Source of the DNA: an uncultured Acetatifactor sp.
GTDB lineage: Bacteria > Bacillota > Clostridia > Lachnospirales > Lachnospiraceae
Length of the DNA stretch: 46,180 nucleotides
Assembly: GCA_910587555.1 (NCBI GenBank)
Contig: CAJULV010000027.1
Span: 1 to 46,180, forward strand
Direction of reading: 5' to 3'
Positions 39,206 to 46,180 of the stretch are shown in pieces (position 1 is the first letter of the stretch; every line of letters begins with the position of its first letter). Both the position numbers and the translations under genes were made by a program. The notes below the pieces were generated by a model that did not search any database, had not been told where the DNA came from, and saw nothing but the letters and a program-made list of their open reading frames with translations.

Positions 39206-40741
39206 ATGCGTACATTATATTTTGACTGCTCCATGGGCGCAGCCGGCGACATGCTGACGGCCGCGCTGCTGGAACTGTTCCCGGAACCCGAAAAAACAGT
39301 GGATGAACTTAACGCCCTGGGCATCCCCGGCGTCAGGATAACCCTGGAAACCTCCGTCAAATGCGGTATTACAGGAACCCACATTTCCGTGACGGTAAAC
39401 GGGAGGGAAGAAGAAAGCCATGACCACCACGAGACAGGAAATCATGGACACGAACACTTTCATTGCCATGAATCGGGAATCCATACCCATGAACACACCC
39501 ATGACGCGGAACATCCCGGGCATGCACATTCCTGTCACGCGGAACACAGCGGCCATGAACACCTGCACACAGAACACGGCCATGAACACCTGCACGCGGA
39601 ACACAGCGACCATGAACACCTGCACACGGAACACCTGCACACGGAACACGGCCATGAACACCTGCACACGGAACACAGCCATGAACACCTGCACACGGAA
39701 CACGGCCATGAACACCTGCACACGGAACACAGCCATGAACACCTGCACACGGAACACAGCCATGAACACCTGCACACAGAACATAACGGCCATAGCCATC
39801 ATCACAGCAGCCTGCAGGATATTGAACATATCGTACGCGGACATCTCTCTCTTTCACGGAAAGCCGCAGATGATGTAATGGCAGTGTACGGGCTGATTGC
39901 CGAAGCGGAAAGCCGCGCCCACGGCATTCCTGTTACGGATATCCATTTTCACGAAGTGGGCACTATGGACGCAATTGCGGATATTGCCGCCGTCTGCCTG
40001 CTGATGGAGCGCCTGTCCCCTGACGAAGTCGTAGTCTCTCCCATCCATGTGGGCAGCGGCCAGGTTCACTGTGCTCATGGTATCCTTCCTGTTCCGGCTC
40101 CTGCCACAGCCTATATCCTCAGGGATACCCCCATCTACGGCGGAAGCATACAGGGTGAGCTGTGTACCCCAACCGGTGCCGCCCTGCTGAAGCATTTTGC
40201 CACCCGTTTCGGCAGCATGCCGCTGATGAAAACCCAGGCAATCGGCTATGGAATGGGCAGGAAAGATTTTGCGGCTGCCAACTGTGTACGGGTAATGCTG
40301 GGCACGACAGATGATTCGGAAGACAGTATCTGCGAGCTGAGCTGTAATGTGGATGACATGACCGGGGAGTCTGTAGGCTTTGCCATGGAACGCCTTCTGG
40401 ATGCCGGCGCACTTGATGTATATACTGTGCCCATCGGCATGAAAAAGTCCCGGCCCGGCACACTGATCCATGTCATGTGCCGTGAATCAGACAAAAACAC
40501 AATGGTGCAGACAATTTTTAAACACACCACCACCATCGGTATCCGTGAGAACAAACTCCGGCGTTATGTGCTGGACCGACACATAGAAACACTTGACACA
40601 CCCTATGGCGCCGTACGCTGTAAAGTTTCGTCCGGTTACAGCGTAGAACGCAGAAAATATGAGTATGACGACCTTGCAGATATCGCAAGAAAAAAGGGGA
40701 TCAGCATAGGCGAAGCCGCCCTCCTCATGGACAGGCAGTAG
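39206..40741 (+). CDS. larC: Nickel insertase LarC with His-rich insert
   Basis: 511 residues in one uninterrupted frame; in Lactobacillus plantarum LarC is made from two frames by ribosomal frameshifting, so this is the fused form. DCSMGAAGDMLTAA (7-20) and the C-terminal NVDDMTGE (about 395) are the LarC1 and LarC2 signatures. LarC inserts Ni into the dithio-mononucleotide with CTP. Residues about 72-200 hold roughly 55 histidines, many as the repeat EHLHTEHSH, before the conserved IEHIVRGHLSLS resumes. Longer than usual because of this insert, which probably binds or stores Ni or Zn. Confidence 0.93.
   Translation: MRTLYFDCSMGAAGDMLTAALLELFPEPEKTVDELNALGIPGVRITLETSVKCGITGTHISVTVNGREEESHDHHETGNHGHEHFHCHESGIHTHEHTHDAEHPGHAHSCHAEHSGHEHLHTEHGHEHLHAEHSDHEHLHTEHLHTEHGHEHLHTEHSHEHLHTEHGHEHLHTEHSHEHLHTEHSHEHLHTEHNGHSHHHSSLQDIEHIVRGHLSLSRKAADDVMAVYGLIAEAESRAHGIPVTDIHFHEVGTMDAIADIAAVCLLMERLSPDEVVVSPIHVGSGQVHCAHGILPVPAPATAYILRDTPIYGGSIQGELCTPTGAALLKHFATRFGSMPLMKTQAIGYGMGRKDFAAANCVRVMLGTTDDSEDSICELSCNVDDMTGESVGFAMERLLDAGALDVYTVPIGMKKSRPGTLIHVMCRESDKNTMVQTIFKHTTTIGIRENKLRRYVLDRHIETLDTPYGAVRCKVSSGYSVERRKYEYDDLADIARKKGISIGEAALLMDRQ
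39551..39781 (+). repeat. 27-bp tandem repeat coding for His-rich nonapeptides in larC
   Basis: About eight near-identical units encode GHEHLHTEH or SHEHLHTEH, with one shortened 15-base unit (LHTEH). Unit length stays a multiple of three, so copy number could change without breaking the gene. The opposite strand gives a long Cys/Val artefact frame. Confidence 0.85.
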
Positions 40742-40849
40742 CATACTTCCGGCAGCCCTTCTGACAGGCGGCATATTCAGGAGCATCGCTGATACGCAGC
40801 CTTTGACCAGGTTTTTCAGTGGTGTAACGCGCAGCCTTGTCAATGAGTT

Positions 40850-40878
40850 TTGACGAGGAAAGACCGCTATGTTATAAT
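40850..40878 (+). promoter_or_regulatory. Promoter of the LytTR pseudogene
   Basis: TTGACG (40850-40855), 17-base spacer, TATAAT (40873-40878); AAAAGGAG lies before the ATG at 40908. The promoter and start look intact although the gene is broken. Confidence 0.7.
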
Positions 40879-40907
40879 GCTCCTTGTATAAAAAGGAGAA
40901 GATATCT

Positions 40908-41697
40908 ATGTACCAGGTTGCCATCTGCGAAGACGAACCCCATGCGGCAGAGCGGAATGAAATCTTACTCTGCCAGATTCTGGATGCCAGAAACTTTAGA
41001 AGGGATATTGATTATTCCGTCCACTGTTTTGCCTCCCCTGCGCCGCTGCTTGCGCAGCTGGAAAGGCATCCGGCCGCTTTTCACCTCCTCCTGCTGGACA
41101 TTGAGCTGGAGAATGAAAACGGCATCTCCCTCGCCGCGCAGGTTCGGACTGCTCCATTGTCTTTATAACCGCTTATCGGGACTATGTTTTCGACTGCTTT
41201 GACACCAGGCCGCTTCACTACCTGCTCAAACCGGTTGACCGGGAAAAGCTGGCAGGTGTAATCCACCGGGTTCTGCGGGATAATTATCATCCGGAACAGA
41301 TCAAGCTCCTGACAGACGGCTGCTGGCGGACTGTGGATGCCCGGAACATCCTCTACGCAGAAGCCACCAACCATAAATCTGCCGTCCACCTGCAGGGGGG
41401 GGAGAAGTATTGTATATCAACCAGAGTTTTTCCGGCCTGCTTCCCCGTCTGAACGGAAGACGGTTCTGCCGAAGCCATTTCAGCATCCTTGTGAACCTGG
41501 AGCATGTGTACCGCCTGAATAAGCCCTCCGGAGCCAGGGCGTTGGCATCCAGGGCATTTTGCAGAAGATTCATCAAGCGCCGCCGCGGTAACATAAAATT
41601 TTCCCCTATTCGGGAACCAATCATGGAAAAAGCAGGATCGCTTTCTGGGGCTATCCCAGATTGCCCTCACCGGCTATTCGGGAGTGCCTCGGGATAA
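40908..41697 (+). pseudogene. LytTR-type response regulator with two frameshifts
   Basis: The start reads YQVAICEDEPHAAERNEI and LLLLDIELENENGISLAAQVR, a receiver domain with acidic pocket and phospho-Asp. A first frameshift near 41140-41150 is needed to continue as SIVFITAYRDYVFDCF and YLLKPVDREKLAGV, and a second in a run of eight G at 41395-41402 to continue as YINQSFSGLLPRL and RSHFSILVNLEHVYRLNK, the LytTR DNA-binding domain. Together they make one recognisable AgrA/VirR-like regulator. No partner kinase of the AgrC type is adjacent; the next gene belongs to an OmpR pair. Sequencing error in the G-run is possible but the first break is not in a homopolymer. Confidence 0.8.
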
Positions 41698-41702
41698 AAT
41701 TC

Positions 41703-43745
41703 TCAGCTATACAGCGGAAAACACAGCACCACCTTAAACAAATCCCCGTCAATCACAATCTCCATCCGGCCGTTTTGCAGTTCCACCAGGCTCTTGGTGA
41801 TGGACAGCCCCAGACCATTCCCTTCCATATGCCGTGACCTGTCCCCTCTCACAAATCGCTCCTCCAGCTCCTCCGCCGAAATATCCAGCGGATACATGGA
41901 CATGTTCCGGAAAATAATCTGCACCTCTTTTTCTTTCACTTCCACATTCAGGTATACCCTTGAATTTTCCTGGGCATATTTGCAGATATTATTCAGCAGG
42001 TTCTCGAACACCCGCCAAAGCCGCCTGCCGTCTGCCAGAATCATCACCGCCTCCTCTGGCTGGCGTGTAATCAGTTCAAGCTGTTTTTCCCCCATGCGCT
42101 GTTGGTATTCGCCTGCCGCCTGAGACAGCAGCACGCCTGCCTCACAGGGTTCCAGATTCACCTCCAGGTTACCTGTCGTTGCCTTGGAAGCCTCCACCAA
42201 GTCTTCCAGCAATTTTTTCAATCGTCCGGACTGTCGCAAAAGCACTTCCGCATACTCTTTTATCTTCTCATTATCTGTGGGTTCTTCCCAAATGAGGTCC
42301 GCATAATTAATAATCGAAGTCAATGGTGTCTTCAGGTCATGGGACACGTTTGAAATCAATTCTGTCTTCATGCGTTCGCTTTTTGTACGCGCTTCCACCG
42401 CTTTCGCGATCCCCATGCCGAGGCTGTTAAGCTTTTCCCCATGCTCCCGGAAAGCGCCAAACATCCTGGATGTATCCACTCGGTAATTATCTTCTCCGTC
42501 AGCCAGCTTACAGCTTGCTCTCAAAAGTTCTCTGCAGACCAGGGCAATGTAGATAACCGCAAACAGTAAAACCGTCTTCTCCACAATCCAGAGAACCATT
42601 CCCACATCCTCCGCCCTGCCCACAAAAAAGAGTACCTCAACAAACTCCAGAATGCATATCCCAAAAAATACGATGACTGTGGTCATCACCAACGGGATCC
42701 CTCCCAGAAGCTTCGCCAGTTCCCTGCACAGAAAATACAGGCCTCTGCCAAACCACCTGAGTGTGATATACACAAGGCTGTACCTCCAGCACTTCCCCCG
42801 TTTCACCCTCAAGGCAAAGTCCATAAAGTAAAAAGTCATCCAGACTGCCAGTGCCGCGCCTCCCAACGCCAGCATAATCATCTGGGCAATATCCTGCACA
42901 TGGGATACCACGGATATCAGGAAAAATGTAAATGCCAGGGCCACACCTCCGAAGATAACAGTTAAAACATCCATATGTATCGATGTCAGCGCCCCCGGCA
43001 CAATCCCTTCCCTGCCATTGCGGTGCCCTGCACTGCACATCAGAAACAGGAAACAATTCAGGCACAGGAAAATACCTGCAGCCGCCAGGGCAATCAGAAG
43101 ATACCGGATACCATACAAATAGGATGCCAGCCTGGCAATCCTGCCGAACTCATTTTCCTGCGGAAAATCCGGATCCATATAAATACGAAGCAGATACCAT
43201 TCCCCGTCTTCCAGCGTATACCCATTGAGCCGCGCGGAAAGCGGTGTCTCTTTTTCGTAAACAATAATAAAATCTACAAAAAGATTTGTCTCCTCCCCGT
43301 TTCCGGAATCCCATAACACCTTTTCCCTGCTTGCATCATTCACATAAATCAGCTGCATGTCAACGCCGGACTCTCCGCACAGTTCCGCAACAGCCTTCAT
43401 GTTCCCCTGCCCTATATAGCACTCGGCGGTGTACGCCATATCCTGGCATTGCGGCGTCACAACACCCAGCAATACGGAATCCAGTTCCTCCGTATACAAT
43501 CCCCATTTCTCCATATACAGGCACAGCAGCCCGATCCCAAGCCCTGCAAAGCACGTTGCGGCCAGCAGAAAAAATGCGATTATCTTTGCCGTCATGGAAC
43601 CCGTCAGCCGAAATTCACGCCTCCTGTGCGTCTTCCTGACTGCAATCTCCTCCGCATCCACATCCTCCCGTTTCACCGTATCCTGGTATTCTGCCGCCTG
43701 CTTTTCACGTTTCCCTTCTGCCCCGTTTCGGCTTCTCTTCCTCAT
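41703..43745 (-). CDS. Multi-pass sensor histidine kinase
   Basis: 680 residues. A basic N-terminal tail of about 50 residues precedes helix 1 (52-77), an extracellular sensing part (80-210), then about five helices (213-405). The kinase core has SHDLKTPLTSI (His469), the N-box FENLLNNICKYA, and the ATP lid GNGLGLSITKS near 650. It phosphorylates itself and then the OmpR-type regulator encoded upstream (78-base gap). The signal is unknown. Several intramembrane helices before the kinase part are more than the usual two. Confidence 0.93.
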   Translation of the reverse strand: MRKRSRNGAEGKREKQAAEYQDTVKREDVDAEEIAVRKTHRRREFRLTGSMTAKIIAFFLLAATCFAGLGIGLLCLYMEKWGLYTEELDSVLLGVVTPQCQDMAYTAECYIGQGNMKAVAELCGESGVDMQLIYVNDASREKVLWDSGNGEETNLFVDFIIVYEKETPLSARLNGYTLEDGEWYLLRIYMDPDFPQENEFGRIARLASYLYGIRYLLIALAAAGIFLCLNCFLFLMCSAGHRNGREGIVPGALTSIHMDVLTVIFGGVALAFTFFLISVVSHVQDIAQMIMLALGGAALAVWMTFYFMDFALRVKRGKCWRYSLVYITLRWFGRGLYFLCRELAKLLGGIPLVMTTVIVFFGICILEFVEVLFFVGRAEDVGMVLWIVEKTVLLFAVIYIALVCRELLRASCKLADGEDNYRVDTSRMFGAFREHGEKLNSLGMGIAKAVEARTKSERMKTELISNVSHDLKTPLTSIINYADLIWEEPTDNEKIKEYAEVLLRQSGRLKKLLEDLVEASKATTGNLEVNLEPCEAGVLLSQAAGEYQQRMGEKQLELITRQPEEAVMILADGRRLWRVFENLLNNICKYAQENSRVYLNVEVKEKEVQIIFRNMSMYPLDISAEELEERFVRGDRSRHMEGNGLGLSITKSLVELQNGRMEIVIDGDLFKVVLCFPLYS

Positions 43746-43823
43746 CTTCCGCCCATCCTTTCCGTCCTCAGAAAATCAATCAGGAAACCTCCATATCTTT
43801 TTCAGACACCCTGCTTTGGCACC

Positions 43824-44516
43824 TCAGAAATTCTTCTCACACTTGTAGCCCTGCCCCCACACCACCTTAAGATATCTCGGCTCCGCCGGATTAATCTCCA
43901 GCTTCTCCCGAATATGCCGTATATGTACCGCCACCGTATTCTCGCTGCCATAAGGCACGTCATTCCAGATTTTCCGGTATATTTCCCTGGGTGAAAATAC
44001 CTGTCCCGGGTGCTGCATCAAAAGCTTCAGAATCTCATATTCCGTAGGCGTCAGGGACACCTCTTCCCCGTCCAGCATCACTTTTTTCTGAACGTCATCC
44101 AATTCTATCCCGCCGCAGCGAAGCAGTTCCTGCCTGACATTTCCCGCCCCCAGCTGCATATATCTGCGCAGCTGGGATTTCACTCTGGCAGATACTTCCG
44201 CGGCATTGAACGGTTTGGTAATATAATCGTCCGCCCCCACTGTCAGCCCCAGAATCTTATCCGAATCCTCGGACTTCGCCGTCAGCAGGATAACCGGTAC
44301 ATTGCTCTTATCCCGGATTTTCACCATGGCCTCTATCCCGTCCATCTCCGGCATCATAATGTCCATCAGCACCAGGTGTATGTCTTGCTCTTCCACAATC
44401 TTCAGAGCTTCCTTACCGTTGAAAGCCTCATGCAGTATATAACTGGTATCGTGCAGATAGATTTTCAACGCATTCACGATATCCCGTTCATCGTCACAGA
44501 TTAAAATATGGTACAT
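43824..44516 (-). CDS. OmpR/PhoB-type response regulator
   Basis: 230 residues. Receiver domain with acidic pocket ICDDE (8-10), phospho-acceptor Asp52 in VLMDIMMPEMDG, Lys in ILLTAKSED and TKPF; C-terminal winged helix (EVSLTPTEYEILKLLMQHPGQVFSREI-like, VAVHIRHIREKLE, VWGQGYKCE). It is paired with the histidine kinase that follows. AAGGA lies before the ATG. A -10-like TAAAAT stands near 44600, and a tandem TTAAGAT repeat upstream may be its own binding site. Confidence 0.95.
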   Translation of the reverse strand: MYHILICDDERDIVNALKIYLHDTSYILHEAFNGKEALKIVEEQDIHLVLMDIMMPEMDGIEAMVKIRDKSNVPVILLTAKSEDSDKILGLTVGADDYITKPFNAAEVSARVKSQLRRYMQLGAGNVRQELLRCGGIELDDVQKKVMLDGEEVSLTPTEYEILKLLMQHPGQVFSPREIYRKIWNDVPYGSENTVAVHIRHIREKLEINPAEPRYLKVVWGQGYKCEKNF

Positions 44517-44897
44517 TTCCTTTGCCCTTCCTCATAAAAACTCACAGAAAACCGCGCTTGCTTCCTAATAATGCGGCCTGCATATTACTTGATATGCCTA
44601 TTTTACCAAAACAGTAATTAATAAAAAACAGGGGAATTCTTTAAGATATCATTAAGATTACTACATTTTTTTCAGATTTGCAACTTTGCACTTTCCGGAA
44701 ATATTGAGTGTTTATGCGGCTTTCCATGTTTCAGGCAATCCCCGGGAATCCCGGTGAAATCTCTATTAGTGACACTTTTCATCGTTATGCCCCGGTATCA
44801 TAATTGCCCCTCCTGCGACGTCCACCATTTTGGACGTTGAAATCCCCTATCAATTCAGGATATTTCCGTTCAATCTCAAACAATAATTTGTCATGTC
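44517..44897. other. Intergenic region upstream of the two-component genes
   Basis: No gene is recognised. It contains the regulator promoter region, the TTAAGAT tandem repeat, and a stem ACGTCCA/TGGACGT at 44818-44837 (six-base loop). The part 44850-44897 is decayed sequence continuing from the dead HTH gene at 44898. Confidence 0.5.
44641..44658. promoter_or_regulatory. Tandem TTAAGAT direct repeat
   Basis: TTAAGAT occurs at 44641-44647 and 44652-44658, an 11-base period. Direct repeats with 10-11 base spacing are the usual binding sites of OmpR-family dimers. It lies about 125 bases before the regulator ATG, consistent with self-control; this is inferred. Confidence 0.45.
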
Positions 44898-44987
44898 TCA
44901 GCTTACACCGTAGGCATTTGCAAAAGCCGCTACGCTTATTTCCTTGCGTGCCAGTTCAATGTTGATTTTCTCTCTGCTAATTTACAT
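44898..44987 (-). pseudogene. Decayed HTH (XRE-like) gene
   Basis: A good AGGAGGT (45001-44995) stands seven bases before ATG 44987, but the second codon is TAA. Reading on gives ISREKINIELARKEISVAAFANAYGVS and then TGA, clearly the first part of an HTH regulator of the type common in mobile elements. The promoter (TTGACA, TAATAT) is intact. It is divergent from the living HTH gene at 45167. Confidence 0.6.
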
Positions 44988-45031
44988 ATGGCTTACCTCC
45001 TTAATTACTTTTATAATATTACACTTGCAAC

Positions 45032-45146
45032 GTAATATTACAATACATTATCTCATTTGTCAATTACATTTTCAATTTTTATCGGCATCAAATTACAAAT
45101 GTGATATCTTGTAATTGTTTACATCAAATATAACTTTTGGTATCAT
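45032..45146. promoter_or_regulatory. Divergent HTH control region with operators
   Basis: Minus promoter: TTGACA (45063-45058), 17 bases, TAATAT (45040-45035). Plus promoter: TTTACA (45118-45123), 17 bases, TATCAT (45141-45146). The half-site ATTACAA occurs at 45037 and 45092 and inverted at 45109; the last two form AATTACAA-N10-TTGTAATT (45091-45116), and GTAATATTAC (45032-45041) covers the minus -10. This resembles a lysogeny-type switch. Confidence 0.65.
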
Positions 45147-45166
45147 AGTCATGGAGGTATTGGAAT

Positions 45167-45655
45167 ATGACCATAGGTAAAAAAATATTAGATGCAAGAA
45201 ACCAAAAAGGGTTCACCCAAAAACAACTTGCTGACATGTGCGGTTTTTCTCAATCCGCACTGAATCTTTGGGAAAACAATAAAAGAAAACCTAAGATAGA
45301 ATCAGTGCACAAAATAGCAGACGTGTTGAATATCTCAATATCTGATTTAGTTGATGATAACTATGATAATATATTAAGAGAATCTATGTCCCAGCCTGAT
45401 ATGAAAGACGAGGTTGAATTGTTTGATTACATACAGAAAATTTGGTGTGAATGTGGATTCAGTAGTTTAAATCCACCAAAAACAGAAAAAGACAGAAAAA
45501 AAATTTCAGAAGCAGAAGCAAAATATAAATTGTTAGAACGTTTTGAAATGTTAAACATAAAAGGGAAACAGGAAGCCGCTTCACAATTAGAGCTATTAAC
45601 CAAAATACCTGAATATAGAGTTAGGAAAAGCAAAAAATCCCCACCCCAGACCTAG
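45167..45655 (+). CDS. XRE-family HTH regulator
   Basis: 162 residues. An N-terminal HTH of the CI/Cro type fills residues 4-62 (KKILDARNQKGFTQKQLADMCGFSQSALNLWENNKRKPKIESVHKIADVLNIS pattern). The remaining 100 residues are Lys/Glu-rich and helical, with IQKIWCECGFSS near 90; no peptidase or other catalytic motif was seen. GGAGGT lies eight bases before the ATG. It probably binds the AATTACAA/TTGTAATT operator between itself and the dead divergent gene, as repressors of integrated elements do. The gene is AT-rich unlike the core of the window. Confidence 0.85.
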   Translation: MTIGKKILDARNQKGFTQKQLADMCGFSQSALNLWENNKRKPKIESVHKIADVLNISISDLVDDNYDNILRESMSQPDMKDEVELFDYIQKIWCECGFSSLNPPKTEKDRKKISEAEAKYKLLERFEMLNIKGKQEAASQLELLTKIPEYRVRKSKKSPPQT

Positions 45656-45698
45656 CCCCGACCTTTGCCACAAGTGACAAAACTGCAGAGCATTTAAC

Positions 45699-46111
45699 GG
45701 GAAAATGGCTTTCGCCTCCCAGGAGCCGGGCGCAAGATTGCGCTAGGTGCGTCTAACCAACGGCAGGGGTGCGGCATTAACCACGGACAAATGGTTGTGG
45801 TTGGCAGAACAGACAACGCTTTTCGTTGGCAGTTTTCAGAATCCATGTGGTATACCGAAATTCATCGGACACCACCAAAAGAGTGCTTCCAATCAGCAGC
45901 ACGGGTACGGGAATTTTCCCGCTCTTCCTGGATGATGAATGGAAGAACCATTCACCATTTGGAGTGAGCGCCCCATTCCTTATACAGAAAGAGCATCGAC
46001 ACAAGTGTCGAACTATCCCCACAAGTAGGGGAAAACATACTATGCTTACCCGGGAAGCCGATAGGGTGTAAATACCTCCGTTTCCGAGCCTTGAACGGAA
46101 GGAGGCTTTTT
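45699..46111 (+). ncRNA. Candidate structured RNA region, unidentified
   Basis: No convincing protein lies between 45656 and 46113. Instead, many short perfect stems follow one another: 45699-45720, 45730-45743 (GCGCAA/TTGCGC), 45779-45802 (AACCAC/GTGGTT), 45814-45828 (CAACG/CGTTG), 45908-45921 (CGGGAA/TTCCCG), 45936-45954 (TGAATGG/CCATTCA), 45996-46011 (TCGACAC/GTGTCGA), 46016-46032 (TCCCC/GGGGA), and 46075-46105 followed by TTTTT, which is terminator-like. The strand is inferred from that last T-run. It could be a large noncoding RNA, a toxin regulatory RNA, or decayed element sequence. No known class was recognised. Confidence 0.4.
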
Positions 46112-46113
46112 CT

Positions 46114-46180
46114 ATGAGTACATACGAAGAATTTATGGTGCTGCTTACTTTTGCAATTCTTATTGTCGCCATTTTGGAAT
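46114..46180 (+). CDS. Holin-like small toxin, start only (cut by window edge)
   Basis: The visible 22 residues (MSTYEEFMVLLTFAIL, then IVAILE) have the short polar start and hydrophobic helix of putative holin-like type I toxins of Firmicutes. AAGGAGG stands eight bases before the ATG and is partly paired inside the stem 46075-46105, as expected for toxins whose translation is held back by mRNA structure. The gene runs off the window, so length and the typical Lys-rich end cannot be checked. Confidence 0.6.
   Translation, partial: MSTYEEFMVLLTFAILIVAILE

Noticed and set aside
39215..39857. Long minus-strand Val/Cys-rich frames opposite larC
   Set aside because: They mirror the His-rich repeat; no start signals, and larC is clearly the coding strand.
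45699..46111. Guide-RNA (HEARO/omega RNA) of an IscB-like system
   Set aside because: The following gene starts like a small holin-like toxin, not a nuclease, so there is no effector to pair with the RNA within the window.
45777..46172. 131-codon minus-strand frame at the right end
   Set aside because: It crosses several perfect hairpins and the toxin start, has no Shine-Dalgarno and no known motif; the structured-RNA reading is preferred.

Overview
The window looks like a chromosomal segment of a Lachnospiraceae-type Clostridium relative. This is inferred from Gram-positive style Shine-Dalgarno sequences (AGGAGG types), the gapA-pgk-tpiA glycolytic group, very large lipoprotein binding proteins with ABC permeases, a LytTR regulator, and the lar nickel-cofactor genes. 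No rRNA, tRNA, CRISPR array or intact transposase was seen. Both ends (about 1-2450 and 44600-46180) are AT-rich, carry small HTH genes with premature stops, and look like remnants of mobile elements around an ordinary GC-richer core.

Layout. 1-2410 (minus): a Q-rich small protein, a GIY-YIG nuclease, a membrane protein and an HTH gene interrupted by an amber codon. 2546-7180: a GNAT acetyltransferase, a TerB_N/TerB_C protein, then a tightly coupled set of a start-less ORF, a coiled-coil protein, a small membrane protein and a second acetyltransferase. 7200-7430: a small HTH gene bracketed by terminators. 7491-11735 (minus): the glycolytic genes gapA, pgk, a MazG-like gene and tpiA, with a 67-bp perfect tandem repeat derived from the pgk 3' end. 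11831-14466 (plus): a PHP histidinol phosphatase, a CDF metal exporter and a YgjP-like metallopeptidase.

14538-25160 (minus) is the most unusual block: one apparent transcription unit joins a sugar-type ABC importer (a beta-propeller-like plus binding-protein lipoprotein and two MalF/MalG permeases) to an HlyD-like adaptor, a MacB-like periplasmic-domain membrane protein with only two or three predicted helices, and a second paralogous binding lipoprotein. It has no ATPase of its own. 25310-30694 (minus): a LolD/MacB-type ATPase, an FtsX permease with a very long coiled coil, and a PHP protein. 30681-34061 (plus): a giant protein that appears to fuse two GT-C mannosyltransferase-like modules. 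34024-36137 (minus): a methylguanine methyltransferase, an ACT-like protein and an AraC regulator divergent from melA (GH4 alpha-galactosidase).

37598-40741 (plus): larE, larB and larC for nickel-pincer cofactor synthesis, with no larA in the window. LarC carries a roughly 130-residue insert holding about 55 histidines. 40908-41697 is a LytTR regulator broken by two frameshifts. 41703-44516 (minus) is an OmpR/histidine kinase pair. The right end has divergent HTH genes (one dead), a region of closely spaced perfect hairpins that may be a structured RNA, and the start of a holin-like small toxin gene cut by the window edge. All functional names rest on motif recognition by eye; no database search was run.
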